A stretch of DNA of 64,000 nt, taken from Pseudomonas violetae (lineage in GTDB: Bacteria > Pseudomonadota > Gammaproteobacteria > Pseudomonadales > Pseudomonadaceae). Below the pieces are notes generated by a model. That model ran no database searches, was not told where the DNA came from, and was given only the letters and a program-made list of their open reading frames with translations. Positions 44,880 through 53,302 of the stretch are shown here, in pieces (the first letter of the stretch is position 1; every line of letters starts with the position of its first letter). The translations under genes and the position numbers were made by a program. Location: the NCBI RefSeq assembly GCF_023072615.1, contig NZ_JAKNRW010000001.1:124001-188000 (forward strand). The letters are read 5' to 3'.

Positions 44880-46370
44880 GTGTTAGATCTCAGCTATTGG
44901 CAACAGCGGGCCGCCCGCCAAGTGTTTATCGACAAGGCGCTGATTGGCGGCAGGCAGGTTGCTGCAGCATCAGGCATGACCTTCGATTCGATTAATCCGG
45001 CAACCAATCAACTGCTGGCCAAGGTAAGCGCCTGTGGCGAGGCCGAGGTTGATCTGGCTGTGCAGAGCGCCCGCCAGGCTTTCGAGCAGGGCCCTTGGGC
45101 ACGGATGGCACCGGGCGAGCGCAAGAAAATTCTGCTGCGCTTGGCCGAGCTGATGATGCAACACCGCGAGGAGTTGGCGCTGCTCGACTCCTTGAACATG
45201 GGCAAACCAGTGATGGATGCCTGGAACATCGACGTGCCTGGCGCCGCTCATGTGTTCGCTTGGTACGCGGAAAGCCTCGATAAGCTCTACGACCAAGTGG
45301 CCCCTACCGCACAAAACGTGCTGGCTACCATTACCCGCGTGCCACTCGGCGTTGTAGCTGCTGTGGTGCCGTGGAACTTCCCCCTCGATATGGCCGCCTG
45401 GAAGCTGGCGCCGGCGCTGGCGTCGGGTAACAGCGTGGTGCTCAAGCCTGCTGAGCAATCGCCGTTCTCCGCCTTACGTCTGGCTGAACTGGCGCTGGAA
45501 GCAGGCGTGCCGGAAGGCGTGCTGAACGTGCTACCAGGCCTCGGTGAAAGCGCCGGTAAAGCCCTGGGCTTACACCCGGATGTCGACTGCCTGGTGTTCA
45601 CCGGCTCGACCCAGGTGGGCAAGTACTTCATGCAGTACGCGGCACAATCCAACCTCAAGCAGGTGTGGCTGGAGTGCGGCGGCAAGAGCCCGAGTTTGGT
45701 CTTCGATGATTGCCAAGACTTGGACCTGGCCGCCGAAAAAGCCGCCTTCGCGATTTTCTTCAACCAGGGCGAAGTCTGCTCCGCCAACTCGCGCTTGCTG
45801 GTGCAGCGTTCGATCCACGACGAGTTCGTTGAACGTTTGCGCGAAAAAGCTAAACAGTGGCAGCCGGGCGATCCACTTGATTCTAACAGCCGTGCCGGTG
45901 CCCTAGTCGATGGGCGGCAGACGGCAGGGGTGATGGACTTTATCGCCGGCGCCAGCGCCGAGGGCGCGAAGCTGGTGTGCGGCGGTGAACGCCTAACGAT
46001 CAATGGCTCGAATAACTTTGTACAGCCCACGCTGTTTACCGGAGTAAGCGCAGACATGCGTTTGTCCCGCGAAGAGGTGTTCGGTCCAGTGCTGGCGATC
46101 AGCGCTTTCGACGACGAAGACCAGGCGGTAGCCCTCGCCAACGACAGCATCTACGGCCTGGCTGCTTCGCTGTGGAGCGATGACCTCAACCGCGCCCACC
46201 GCGTCGCCCGCCGCCTTAATGCCGGCACGGTGTCGGTCAATACAGTGGACGCCCTGGATGTGACGGTACCCTTCGGCGGCGGTAAACAGTCCGGTTTTGG
46301 CCGCGACCTGTCACTGCATTCATTCGATAAGTACACCCAGCTGAAAACCACCTGGTTTCAGCTGCGTTAA
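44880..46370 (+). CDS. Aldehyde dehydrogenase (PuuC/KauB-like)
   Basis: 496 residues from GTG with GGGAG six bases before. ALDH superfamily: VVPWNFPLDMAAWKLAPAL, VFTGSTQVGKYFM, catalytic glutamate WLECGGKSPSLVF, catalytic cysteine NQGEVCSANSRL, EEVFGPVLAISAF, and PFGGGKQSGFGRDLS. Most like the gamma-glutamyl-gamma-aminobutyraldehyde or 4-aminobutyraldehyde dehydrogenases. Expected to oxidise the aldehyde made by the aminotransferase two genes on. Confidence 0.88.
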   Translation: MLDLSYWQQRAARQVFIDKALIGGRQVAAASGMTFDSINPATNQLLAKVSACGEAEVDLAVQSARQAFEQGPWARMAPGERKKILLRLAELMMQHREELALLDSLNMGKPVMDAWNIDVPGAAHVFAWYAESLDKLYDQVAPTAQNVLATITRVPLGVVAAVVPWNFPLDMAAWKLAPALASGNSVVLKPAEQSPFSALRLAELALEAGVPEGVLNVLPGLGESAGKALGLHPDVDCLVFTGSTQVGKYFMQYAAQSNLKQVWLECGGKSPSLVFDDCQDLDLAAEKAAFAIFFNQGEVCSANSRLLVQRSIHDEFVERLREKAKQWQPGDPLDSNSRAGALVDGRQTAGVMDFIAGASAEGAKLVCGGERLTINGSNNFVQPTLFTGVSADMRLSREEVFGPVLAISAFDDEDQAVALANDSIYGLAASLWSDDLNRAHRVARRLNAGTVSVNTVDALDVTVPFGGGKQSGFGRDLSLHSFDKYTQLKTTWFQLR

Positions 46371-46411
46371 GCCAGACGTGCATCCCTACAACTACAAAAA
46401 AGGATGAAGCA

Positions 46412-47836
46412 ATGACGCAAAATACAAGTGTTGGGCTTACCAGCGCGCTGCCGCAAGCGCGCGCCAAAATCCCTCGTAAGGCGCTCGGCCTTGGTTCCCT
46501 GCTGGCCGTTGCCATCGGCCTGGTGGTGTCGCAAGGAGTCATGGTGCTGATGTTGCAGGGGGCCGGCATTGCCGGACTGGGCTTTATCATCCCGCTGGGC
46601 TTGGCATATCTGCTGGCCCTGAGTTACGCCTTCTCGTTTTCCGAGCTGGCATTGATGATCCCGCGGGCTGGTAGCCTGAGTAGCTATACCGAAGTCGCGA
46701 TTGGTCAGTTCCCGGCGATTCTTGCGACCTTTTCCGGTTACATAGTGGTGGCCATGTTCGCCCTGTCGGCCGAGTTGCTGCTGCTCGATCTGATCATTGA
46801 AAAAGTCTACCCGCATGCCTTGCCGTCGATGACGGTGGCCTTCGGTGTGCTGGGCCTGTTCACCGTGCTCAACCTGTTCAATATCGACATCTTCGCCCGC
46901 TTGCAGTCGGTATTGGCGGTGGTGATGGTGGTGGTGTTGCTGCTGCTTGGTTTTAGTGCTGTCGGCCATGAAAACGCTGCGCCTTTGACTAGCCTTGGTC
47001 TGAGTTTGGAGGGTTTTAACCCGATGGGCTTCGGTGTGCTTGCATTGACCGCACTGGCAATCTGGGGCTTCGTCGGTGCTGAGTTTGTCTGCCCGCTAGT
47101 GGAAGAGTCGCGTCGTCCGGAGCGTAATATTCCGCTCTCGATGATCATCGGCGTGAGCGTGATCTTCTTCACCATCAGCCTTTACTGCTTGGGCGCACTG
47201 CTAATGGTGCCGCAGGAAGAACTTGCCAGTAACGGCTTGCCGCACTACCTGTTCGCCACCGCGGTATTCGGTGAGACGGGGCAGCTGCTATTGGTGACCG
47301 CCGCTATCACCGCCACCTGCAGCACCCTCAACACTTCGTTGGCAGCTATTCCGCGTATGCTCAGCGGCATGGCGCAGAACGGCCAGGCGTTCCCTTGCTT
47401 CAAACGCCTTAGCAAAAGCACTGGCGCGCCTTGGGTGGCAGTATTATTCGTTGCTGCCATCACCGGCCTGCCGATCCTGCTGATGGGCGTCGACTCGATC
47501 AACCTGCTGTTGATCGCCGCTGCGCTGGCTTGGCTGCTGGCCTACATCATTGTCCACGTCGATGTGATCGTGCTGCGCATGCGCTATCCGAACTTGGCTC
47601 GGCCTTTCCGCACCCCGTTCTATCCACTGCCGCAGCTGTTTGGCATCGTTGGTATGTTCTACGCAATGTGGCATGCCTCACCTTCGCCGGAACTGACCGT
47701 GCAGATATTCACTAGTGCCGGTGTAGTGCTGGGCATCATTTCGTTGATTGCGGTGTTGTGGATCAAGCTGGTGATGCGCAAGCCGCTGTTCACCCCCGAA
47801 CCCATTGAAAATGCTTTGAACCCGAACAACGATTAA
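46412..47836 (+). CDS. APC-family amino acid/amine permease
   Basis: 474 residues with about twelve hydrophobic segments. APC features: the first helix GSLLAVAIGLVVSQGVMVL, IPRAGSLSSYTEVAIG, GFVGAEFVCPLVEESRRPER and a C-terminal pair of helices. Similar in layout to PuuP-like and other cationic or aliphatic amine importers. Encoded between the dehydrogenase and aminotransferase, so it probably imports their substrate. Confidence 0.85.
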   Translation: MTQNTSVGLTSALPQARAKIPRKALGLGSLLAVAIGLVVSQGVMVLMLQGAGIAGLGFIIPLGLAYLLALSYAFSFSELALMIPRAGSLSSYTEVAIGQFPAILATFSGYIVVAMFALSAELLLLDLIIEKVYPHALPSMTVAFGVLGLFTVLNLFNIDIFARLQSVLAVVMVVVLLLLGFSAVGHENAAPLTSLGLSLEGFNPMGFGVLALTALAIWGFVGAEFVCPLVEESRRPERNIPLSMIIGVSVIFFTISLYCLGALLMVPQEELASNGLPHYLFATAVFGETGQLLLVTAAITATCSTLNTSLAAIPRMLSGMAQNGQAFPCFKRLSKSTGAPWVAVLFVAAITGLPILLMGVDSINLLLIAAALAWLLAYIIVHVDVIVLRMRYPNLARPFRTPFYPLPQLFGIVGMFYAMWHASPSPELTVQIFTSAGVVLGIISLIAVLWIKLVMRKPLFTPEPIENALNPNND

Positions 47837-47888
47837 CAGGCCGCTTGCGGTCGAAGAGTGAGGCCCCTGAGTGGGCAGGAGAGCTGTA

Positions 47889-49271
47889 ATGAATGCGCTA
47901 AACAAAAAAATCCGAGAAACCCGTGACTATCAGGCTCTGGATGCTGCTCACCACATCCATGGTTTCGTCGACCAGAAGGCGCTGAACGCCGAAGGGCCGC
48001 GTGTGATGGTTAAAGGCGATCGTCTGAACCTTTGGGATAACGACGGTAATCGCTACCTCGATGGTATGTCAGGTCTGTGGTGCACCGCCCTCGGCTACGG
48101 CCGCAAAGACCTCGCAGCTGCTGCAACTCAGCAGCTGGAGCAACTGCCTTACTACAACATGTTCTTCCACACCACACACCCGGCAGTGGTGGAGTTGTCC
48201 GAGTTACTGTTTAGCCTGTTGCCTGGCCACTACAGCCACGCCATCTACACCAACTCGGGTTCCGAGGCCAACGAGGTGCTGATCCGCACTGTACGGCGCT
48301 ACTGGCAGATTCTCGGCAAGCCAGAGAAGAAAGTGATGATCGGCCGTTGGAATGGTTACCACGGCTCGACCCTGGCCAGTACTGCGCTGGGTGGTATGAA
48401 GTTCATGCACGAAATGGGCGGCATGATCCCGGACATCGAACACATTGATGAGCCGTACTGGTTCGCCTACGGTGGCGACTTAACTCCTGCTGAATTCGGC
48501 CTGCGTGCTGCCCGTCAGTTGGAGGAGAAGATTCTCGAACTGGGTGCCGACAAGGTCGCCGGTTTTATCGCCGAGCCGTTCCAGGGTGCTGGAGGCATGA
48601 TCTTTCCGCCAGAAAGCTACTGGCCGGAAATTCAGCGCATCTGCCGCAAGTACGACGTGCTGCTGTGCGCCGACGAAGTCATCGGTGGTTTCGGCCGTAC
48701 CGGCGAGTGGTTCGCCCATGAGTACTTCGGCTTTGAACCGGACACCCTGTCGATCGCCAAGGGGTTGACCTCGGGTTACATTCCCATGGGCGGTCTGGTG
48801 CTGTCCAAGCGCATTGCCCAGATATTGGTTGAGCAGGGCGGGGTGTTTGCCCACGGTTTGACCTATTCCGGTCACCCGGTGGCCGCAGCCGTGGCGCTGG
48901 CCAATATCAAGGCACTGCGCGACGAGGGCATTGTCGGTCAGGTGAAGAACGATACCGGCCCGTACCTGCAGCAATGCCTGCGTCAGGTGTTCGGTGACCA
49001 TCCGCTAGTCGGCGATATCCAAGGCACCGGCCTGGTTGCCGCGCTTCAGTTCGCCGAAGATAAGATCAGCCGCAAGCGCTTCGCCAATGAGAACGATATC
49101 GCCTGGCGCTGCCGCACCATCGGTTTCGAAGAAGGTGTAATTATCCGCTCAACCCTGGGCCGGATGATCATGGCACCGGCGCTCATCGCTAACCGCAGCG
49201 AGCTGGACGAGTTGGTAGAGAAGACCAAGCGTGCAGTGGATAGAACGGCCAAGGAAATCGGTCTGCTCTGA
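47889..49271 (+). CDS. Class III PLP-dependent aminotransferase, SpuC-like
   Basis: 460 residues from the ATG at 47889 behind AGGAG. Omega-aminotransferase marks: GMSGLWCTALGYGRKDL, YTNSGSEANEVLIRTVRRYW, RWNGYHGSTLASTALGG, CADEVIGGFGRTGEWF, SIAKGLTSGYIPMGG with the PLP lysine, and HGLTYSGHPVAAAVAL. Close in type to putrescine-pyruvate and other amine-pyruvate aminotransferases. Produces an aldehyde for the neighbouring dehydrogenase. Confidence 0.88.
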   Translation: MNALNKKIRETRDYQALDAAHHIHGFVDQKALNAEGPRVMVKGDRLNLWDNDGNRYLDGMSGLWCTALGYGRKDLAAAATQQLEQLPYYNMFFHTTHPAVVELSELLFSLLPGHYSHAIYTNSGSEANEVLIRTVRRYWQILGKPEKKVMIGRWNGYHGSTLASTALGGMKFMHEMGGMIPDIEHIDEPYWFAYGGDLTPAEFGLRAARQLEEKILELGADKVAGFIAEPFQGAGGMIFPPESYWPEIQRICRKYDVLLCADEVIGGFGRTGEWFAHEYFGFEPDTLSIAKGLTSGYIPMGGLVLSKRIAQILVEQGGVFAHGLTYSGHPVAAAVALANIKALRDEGIVGQVKNDTGPYLQQCLRQVFGDHPLVGDIQGTGLVAALQFAEDKISRKRFANENDIAWRCRTIGFEEGVIIRSTLGRMIMAPALIANRSELDELVEKTKRAVDRTAKEIGLL

Positions 49272-49526
49272 CTGATCTAGGTACGGAGCGTGCGGATAAA
49301 CCGCGCGCCCGTGCCAGCGCTCTCTTAATAGTCATAGATGTTGCGGGCTTAAATGTCTGCATGCAGGTTTCATGCGGTCTGATTTTAAGTGTTCGCTACG
49401 GCGGCGAAGTGTCCATCAGATTAGGTGTTGTCTTGCAATGCTAACCTGAGATATCCCTATGAGTAATAATGATAAAAAGCTACTGAATTATCCTTAGTTT
49501 TTTAGACACTGCGACTGTCCGCTATT

Positions 49527-50749
49527 GGCCGATTCTGTTGAAAAAGTAGCTCCCCTGTTTGACCTGCGGCAAAATTGCTTCATTGGCCGGCGGGGGATCA
49601 CAGAGCATGATGGGACAGTTATCGAGTGGGCAGGAGCGGCTGTTTTACTCGTTCAACCTTGAAGATCACATCCCAGCCAATCATCTTCTGCGCAGCATTG
49701 ATCAGTGTCTCGATCTGAGTGACCTGCGCCATTACCTCGCCGATTTCTATAGCCCTATCGGGCGTCCGTCGATTGATCCTGAACTGATGATCCGCATGCT
49801 GATCGTGGGCTATTGCTACGGCATTCGCTCAGAGCGGCGGCTGTGCGAAGAGGCCCATTTGAACCTGGCGTATCGCTGGTTCTGCCGGTTAAGCCTTGAA
49901 GATGAAGTCCCCAACCACTCGACCTTTTCCAAAAATAGACACGGCCGTTTTCGGGACAGCGATCTGTTTCGCTGGTTGTTCAATGAAGTGCTGCGTCGTT
50001 GCATGGACGCAGGCTTGGTCAAAGGTGAAGGCTTTGCCGTGGACGCCAGCATCATCAAGGCGGATGCGAGTCGGCAGCGCGGCGTACCGGGTGATGAACA
50101 GATCAACTGGAGCGATCCGGCCCTGAGCACTCGCGCCGTGCGTGAGTACCTTGAAGGCCTCGATGAGGAGGCTTTGGCCGAAACGCTACCGAAACGCCTG
50201 TCGCTGACGGATCCTCAGGCCCGCTGGACGGCTGCTCCAGGCGGCCCTGCTTTCTACGCTTACTCCACGAATTATCTGATCGATACCGAGCACGGCGTGA
50301 TCATGGATGCCCGAACACTTCGATTCGCAAGATCGCTCGCAGCGTCCATGAAGCCGCTCGCGATGTGGCTCGGCGCATTGCAGCAACGCCGGGATATCAG
50401 CGCTCTCGCCACGAACGTAAAAAGGTCGAAATGTTGTTTGCCCACCTCAAGCGCATCCTGAAATTGGATCGCCTGCGGCTACGTGGCATGAGTGGCGCGA
50501 CGGATGAGTTCACGCTGGCCGCTGCGGTACAGAACCTGCGACGGCTGGCCAAATTTTCATCTCAAGGGCCACCAGTCACGGGATAGGTGCGCCTGCACCA
50601 AGCAAAAAACCTCAAATTAACCCAATAGCAGAGCAGCAAAGGTCACCGAAGGGCCGAAAAACCACTCAATGTGGTGAGTAGGTTCTCCGGTGGTGGTCGT
50701 GCCTGAGTTCAGGCCATTTGAAAATCCGACTTTTTCAACAGAATCGGCC
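49527..50749 (+). mobile_element. IS1182-family insertion sequence, internally deleted
   Basis: Perfect 21-bp terminal inverted repeats (GGCCGATTCTGTTGAAAAAGT at 49527-49547 and its complement at 50729-50749) enclose a 1.2-kb element with one transposase gene. Intact IS1182-type elements are about 1.6 kb; the missing part lies inside the transposase gene. No obvious target duplication. Confidence 0.85.
49607..50586 (+). pseudogene. IS1182-family transposase with internal deletion and frameshift
   Basis: The N-terminal part is normal (SSGQERLFYSFNLEDHIP, RPSIDPELMIRMLIVGYCYG, DASIIKADASRQRG) up to HGVIMDA near 50310. There the sequence jumps to the C-terminal segment CPNTSIRKIARSVHEAARDV, but in another frame, which continues as EMLFAHLKRILKLDRLRLRG to the stop at 50586. 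Something over 100 codons, including part of the catalytic domain, are lost, so the enzyme is inactive. The duplicated ATG at 49607 is the likely original start. Confidence 0.88.
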
Positions 50750-50775
50750 GTTATCTGCCGGTTATGTCCACGCAG

Positions 50776-50822
50776 CATGTTGGTCAAATCCGACGCAAAT
50801 GATTGGTCAGGTCGAATGCAAA
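50776..50822. repeat. IS21-family end-like repeat tract (right)
   Basis: Read on the minus strand it gives ATTCGACCTGACCAATCATTTGC then GTCGGATTTGACCAACATGC, nearly the same as the left tract but lacking one unit. It starts 27 bases after the IS1182 element and is inverted relative to 22900-22980. Confidence 0.55.
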
Positions 50823-51030
50823 TAGGTCGGTAAGTCTGTGCAATTACCCAGGCGCTCATACGCATTTTGAGCCGCACGCCTTCTGCTTTTCATGTCTAAG
50901 TGTGGGATGCGAACGGCGGATCTTGAGCGCATGCTATGCGGATGAAGGAATGGTGATGGGCTAATTCGTTGTTCCGGGAAATCCCGGCAATGAATTCGGT
51001 CATCACCATAATTGATTAAAAAGGGGGCAA

Positions 51031-51055
51031 GAAAAAGCCAGCGTAAGCTGGCTTT
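51031..51055 (-). terminator. Terminator of the mvaT-like gene
   Basis: Perfect 9-bp stem (AAAGCCAGC / GCTGGCTTT), 4-base loop; read on the minus strand the stem is continued by TT and lies 33 bases after the stop codon. Confidence 0.85.
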
Positions 51056-51088
51056 ATACGGCGTTCAAATGTCAGGCATATCGGAAAA

Positions 51089-51457
51089 TTACACCAACCA
51101 GCCTTCTACCGTGTCCGAACCGTGCTCGGATTTCCACGCCCTGAGTTCTTTGTGATTACCCCCTTTAGTCTCGATGATGGCACCGGTATGAGGGTTCTTG
51201 TAGGTTTTGATCTTGCGTTCTGCCCGAGGGGCTTTAGCACTGGCCGACGCCTTACCTGGATTTTGCGAAAGGCGTTGTGGGTCCAGGAGTGCGATGACGT
51301 CACGCAGAGACTTGCCATAAGTAGCCAGGAGCTCTTTCAGCTTGGTTTCAAATTCGATCTCTTGCTGCAGCTTCGGGTCACCCTTCAGGGCTTCCAGGCG
51401 CGACTGAAGCTGCTTGATGGATTCTTCAGTCGAACGATATTCGTTAACGATGCTCAT
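51089..51457 (-). CDS. MvaT-family H-NS-like nucleoid protein
   Basis: 122 residues from the ATG at 51457 with GGGG six bases before. MvaT/MvaU pattern throughout: SIVNEYRSTEESIKQLQSRL coiled coil, LRDVIALLDPQ linker, and the AT-hook-like DNA-binding domain TYKNPHTGAIIETKGGNHKE followed by LRAWKSEHG. The family silences AT-rich foreign DNA in Pseudomonas; plasmid-borne members (such as Pmr of pCAR1) help hide the plasmid from the host. Identifies the host genus group. Confidence 0.92.
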   Translation of the reverse strand: MSIVNEYRSTEESIKQLQSRLEALKGDPKLQQEIEFETKLKELLATYGKSLRDVIALLDPQRLSQNPGKASASAKAPRAERKIKTYKNPHTGAIIETKGGNHKELRAWKSEHGSDTVEGWLV

Positions 51458-51965
51458 GTAGTTCCCCATGTGGTCAATAGTGTCTCTATTTCAACTGATA
51501 TTCGCGTGCCGGCTCGGCAACTACAAACCCAGAACTTGAGACTGCCGAATGGTTCGGCGGTCTAGATGCTCGTAGAGTAACAACGATGACAAATATTCCA
51601 AAACCGTTTTGAGGGGTTGGAATTCATTCCAATTACGACCTACTGCTGGCTTCCGACCCTATCAAGCCGCTATTGAGCCGCTGAACCAATGACTATGAGC
51701 GATCGCTGAAACATTTCCTGTCCGCTCTGAGCGAGCTCAAGTCGAGCGTTGCCTGCGATCTACGAGTTGTGTTGCTTGTCTATAGTTCGCGGGGCACCGC
51801 ACCGGTCCGCGGAAATTATCATTCCCCCAAAGAAGGTGAAGATGATTTCTTGAAGATGCGATTGGACGGTAGTGGAGGAGGGCGAAGAGGGGCGGCAAAG
51901 CTGTCACGGCGCCCGCCATCGCGCTCCTATTGTCATTTGCTTGCCAGTAGCGTGCTCCGTTTCCC
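51458..51965. promoter_or_regulatory. mvaT-like upstream region with dyads
   Basis: About 500 bases without a gene. Three inverted repeats: a 10-bp stem at 51540-51562 with one wobble pair, CAAAA-CCG-TTTTG at 51599-51611, and TTGGAAT-TC-ATTCCAA at 51617-51632. The two AT-rich dyads 140-175 bases upstream of the start suit autoregulation. The rest of the stretch (51633-51965) shows nothing. Confidence 0.45.
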
Positions 51966-52622
51966 CTACGGAACCATCTTGGGGTTGACGACAGGCGCAA
52001 GCGACCTGTTAATCAGCTTCCTAATAATGAGAATCCAATGGTCAGCTTCTTTCGCTGTCATGGTGACTACGATTTTGGGGTTTTCTATATCGTTCAGACG
52101 GATGTGCAAGCCTCTCACCTTGAGACGATCGGCCATCGCTTCAAGGTTGTCATTAAGCGTCGCCTGAGCCGTGACAATGTCTCTTCCGTAATACTTTGTG
52201 GTCGTCATACCAGGATCGTAGAAGTGGAACTCAATGATATCGGTCGCGTTGAAAACGAACGGCGCGAGGATTTCCATCGTCGGCAGAATTTTAATAACAG
52301 ATATCTGACCACTTTCTGCATCCACAGAGATTGAACCATCTGCGCCATAGTTGTAGTAATCGACCTTGGGAAGGGAGGACAGCGTTTTGTTATAGACGTC
52401 CTCCAACACCTGGTTAGCAGCCGCAATACGCTTGTCCACGGATCGTTTGATCAGCAAAGCTGGGAGCCCAATCCCCAATGCAATACCGACCAGCGCGATC
52501 CCCGACAGATACCAGGCGGCGGCCAGACTGATGAAACTCAACATCAGCCACCTTGTCGCGTTTCTGCCGAAAGTCATTAGGTACCATTGGTTCCTGGACA
52601 TTATGTCGGTGCTGGTCTTCAC
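51966..52622 (-). CDS. Membrane protein, DUF4755-like
   Basis: 218 residues from GTG with AGGAG six bases upstream. Two N-terminal membrane helices (about 24-55: LMLSFISLAAAWYLSGIALV and GIALGIGLPALLI), then a soluble domain with GSISVDAESGQISVI, TDIIEFHFYDPGM and LKVRGLHIRLNDIENPKIVV. The layout resembles DUF4755-type proteins but I am not certain. It follows the kinase by 32 bases in the minus-strand run from the reductase, so it is likely co-transcribed. Confidence 0.6.
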   Translation of the reverse strand: MKTSTDIMSRNQWYLMTFGRNATRWLMLSFISLAAAWYLSGIALVGIALGIGLPALLIKRSVDKRIAAANQVLEDVYNKTLSSLPKVDYYNYGADGSISVDAESGQISVIKILPTMEILAPFVFNATDIIEFHFYDPGMTTTKYYGRDIVTAQATLNDNLEAMADRLKVRGLHIRLNDIENPKIVVTMTAKEADHWILIIRKLINRSLAPVVNPKMVP

Positions 52623-52654
52623 GGTGACTCCTTACACAGAGCTGGTAGTGTTGG

Positions 52655-53302
52655 TTATTGATTTAAAGCATTGCGCCGTGGGAGGCCGTCGATCGCTTCC
52701 TGCACAAGTAACGCCGCGTGTTCCACAGACGACTCATTTCGACATGAAAACCAGTCATTGGCGACGATAGCGCGGTTGAACGCGGCGCTGCAGGCGGCGT
52801 GTTCCTCAAGGCTCTGGATGACCACACTGCTTAACCCGCGAGGCCTGGCCATCGCCCTGGCCCAAGATACCTCCGGGGTGGTGACTACACCGACGTGCAG
52901 ATCCGGTATGCGTACCCCTCGGGAGAGGTTCATGGCCATGATTTCGGTGAAAGGCAGGATGCGGCGGAACGCTGCATCTGACGGGTACCAGCGATCTATT
53001 AGGACAACGCTGGTAGCATCGACCTGCGAGAGAACGTGGTCGGTGATCCAGGCTCTGCCGGCGGCGAGCTTTTCACAAACAAGATACTCGAGCTCCTCCG
53101 TTGGATTTGCTGTTAGTTGCTTAATCAGATGAAGCGTGGCGGCGCGGTCCGGGTCGAGATCCTTCTCACACAACTCGACAACTGGAAAGCGCCCGTCAGC
53201 GCGCAGGGCGTCACCGACGGCCTCAAGGACAGTTGTTTTACCGGTCGCCTTGGGGCCATCAAAGGAAATGAAGCAGGGACTGTTCAAGCTGCCGTCTCGC
53301 AC
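52655..53302 (-). CDS. Thymidylate-kinase-like P-loop kinase
   Basis: About 215 residues; the start is unsure (GTG at 53302 overlapping the reductase by 19 bases, or TTG at 53287). Walker A ISFDGPKATGKTTVLEAV, the DRY-like motif VVLIDRWYPSDAAFRR, and a LID segment with ARPRG match dTMP kinase. It would make dTDP from dTMP. Overlap with the ribonucleotide reductase gene means both are translated together as a deoxynucleotide supply unit. Confidence 0.75.
   Translation of the reverse strand: MRDGSLNSPCFISFDGPKATGKTTVLEAVGDALRADGRFPVVELCEKDLDPDRAATLHLIKQLTANPTEELEYLVCEKLAAGRAWITDHVLSQVDATSVVLIDRWYPSDAAFRRILPFTEIMAMNLSRGVRIPDLHVGVVTTPEVSWARAMARPRGLSSVVIQSLEEHAACSAAFNRAIVANDWFSCRNESSVEHAALLVQEAIDGLPRRNALNQ

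Noticed and set aside
50617..50877. 86-codon minus-strand frame over the IS1182 right end
   Set aside because: Runs through the inverted repeat and the IS21-like tract; a by-product of the element end.
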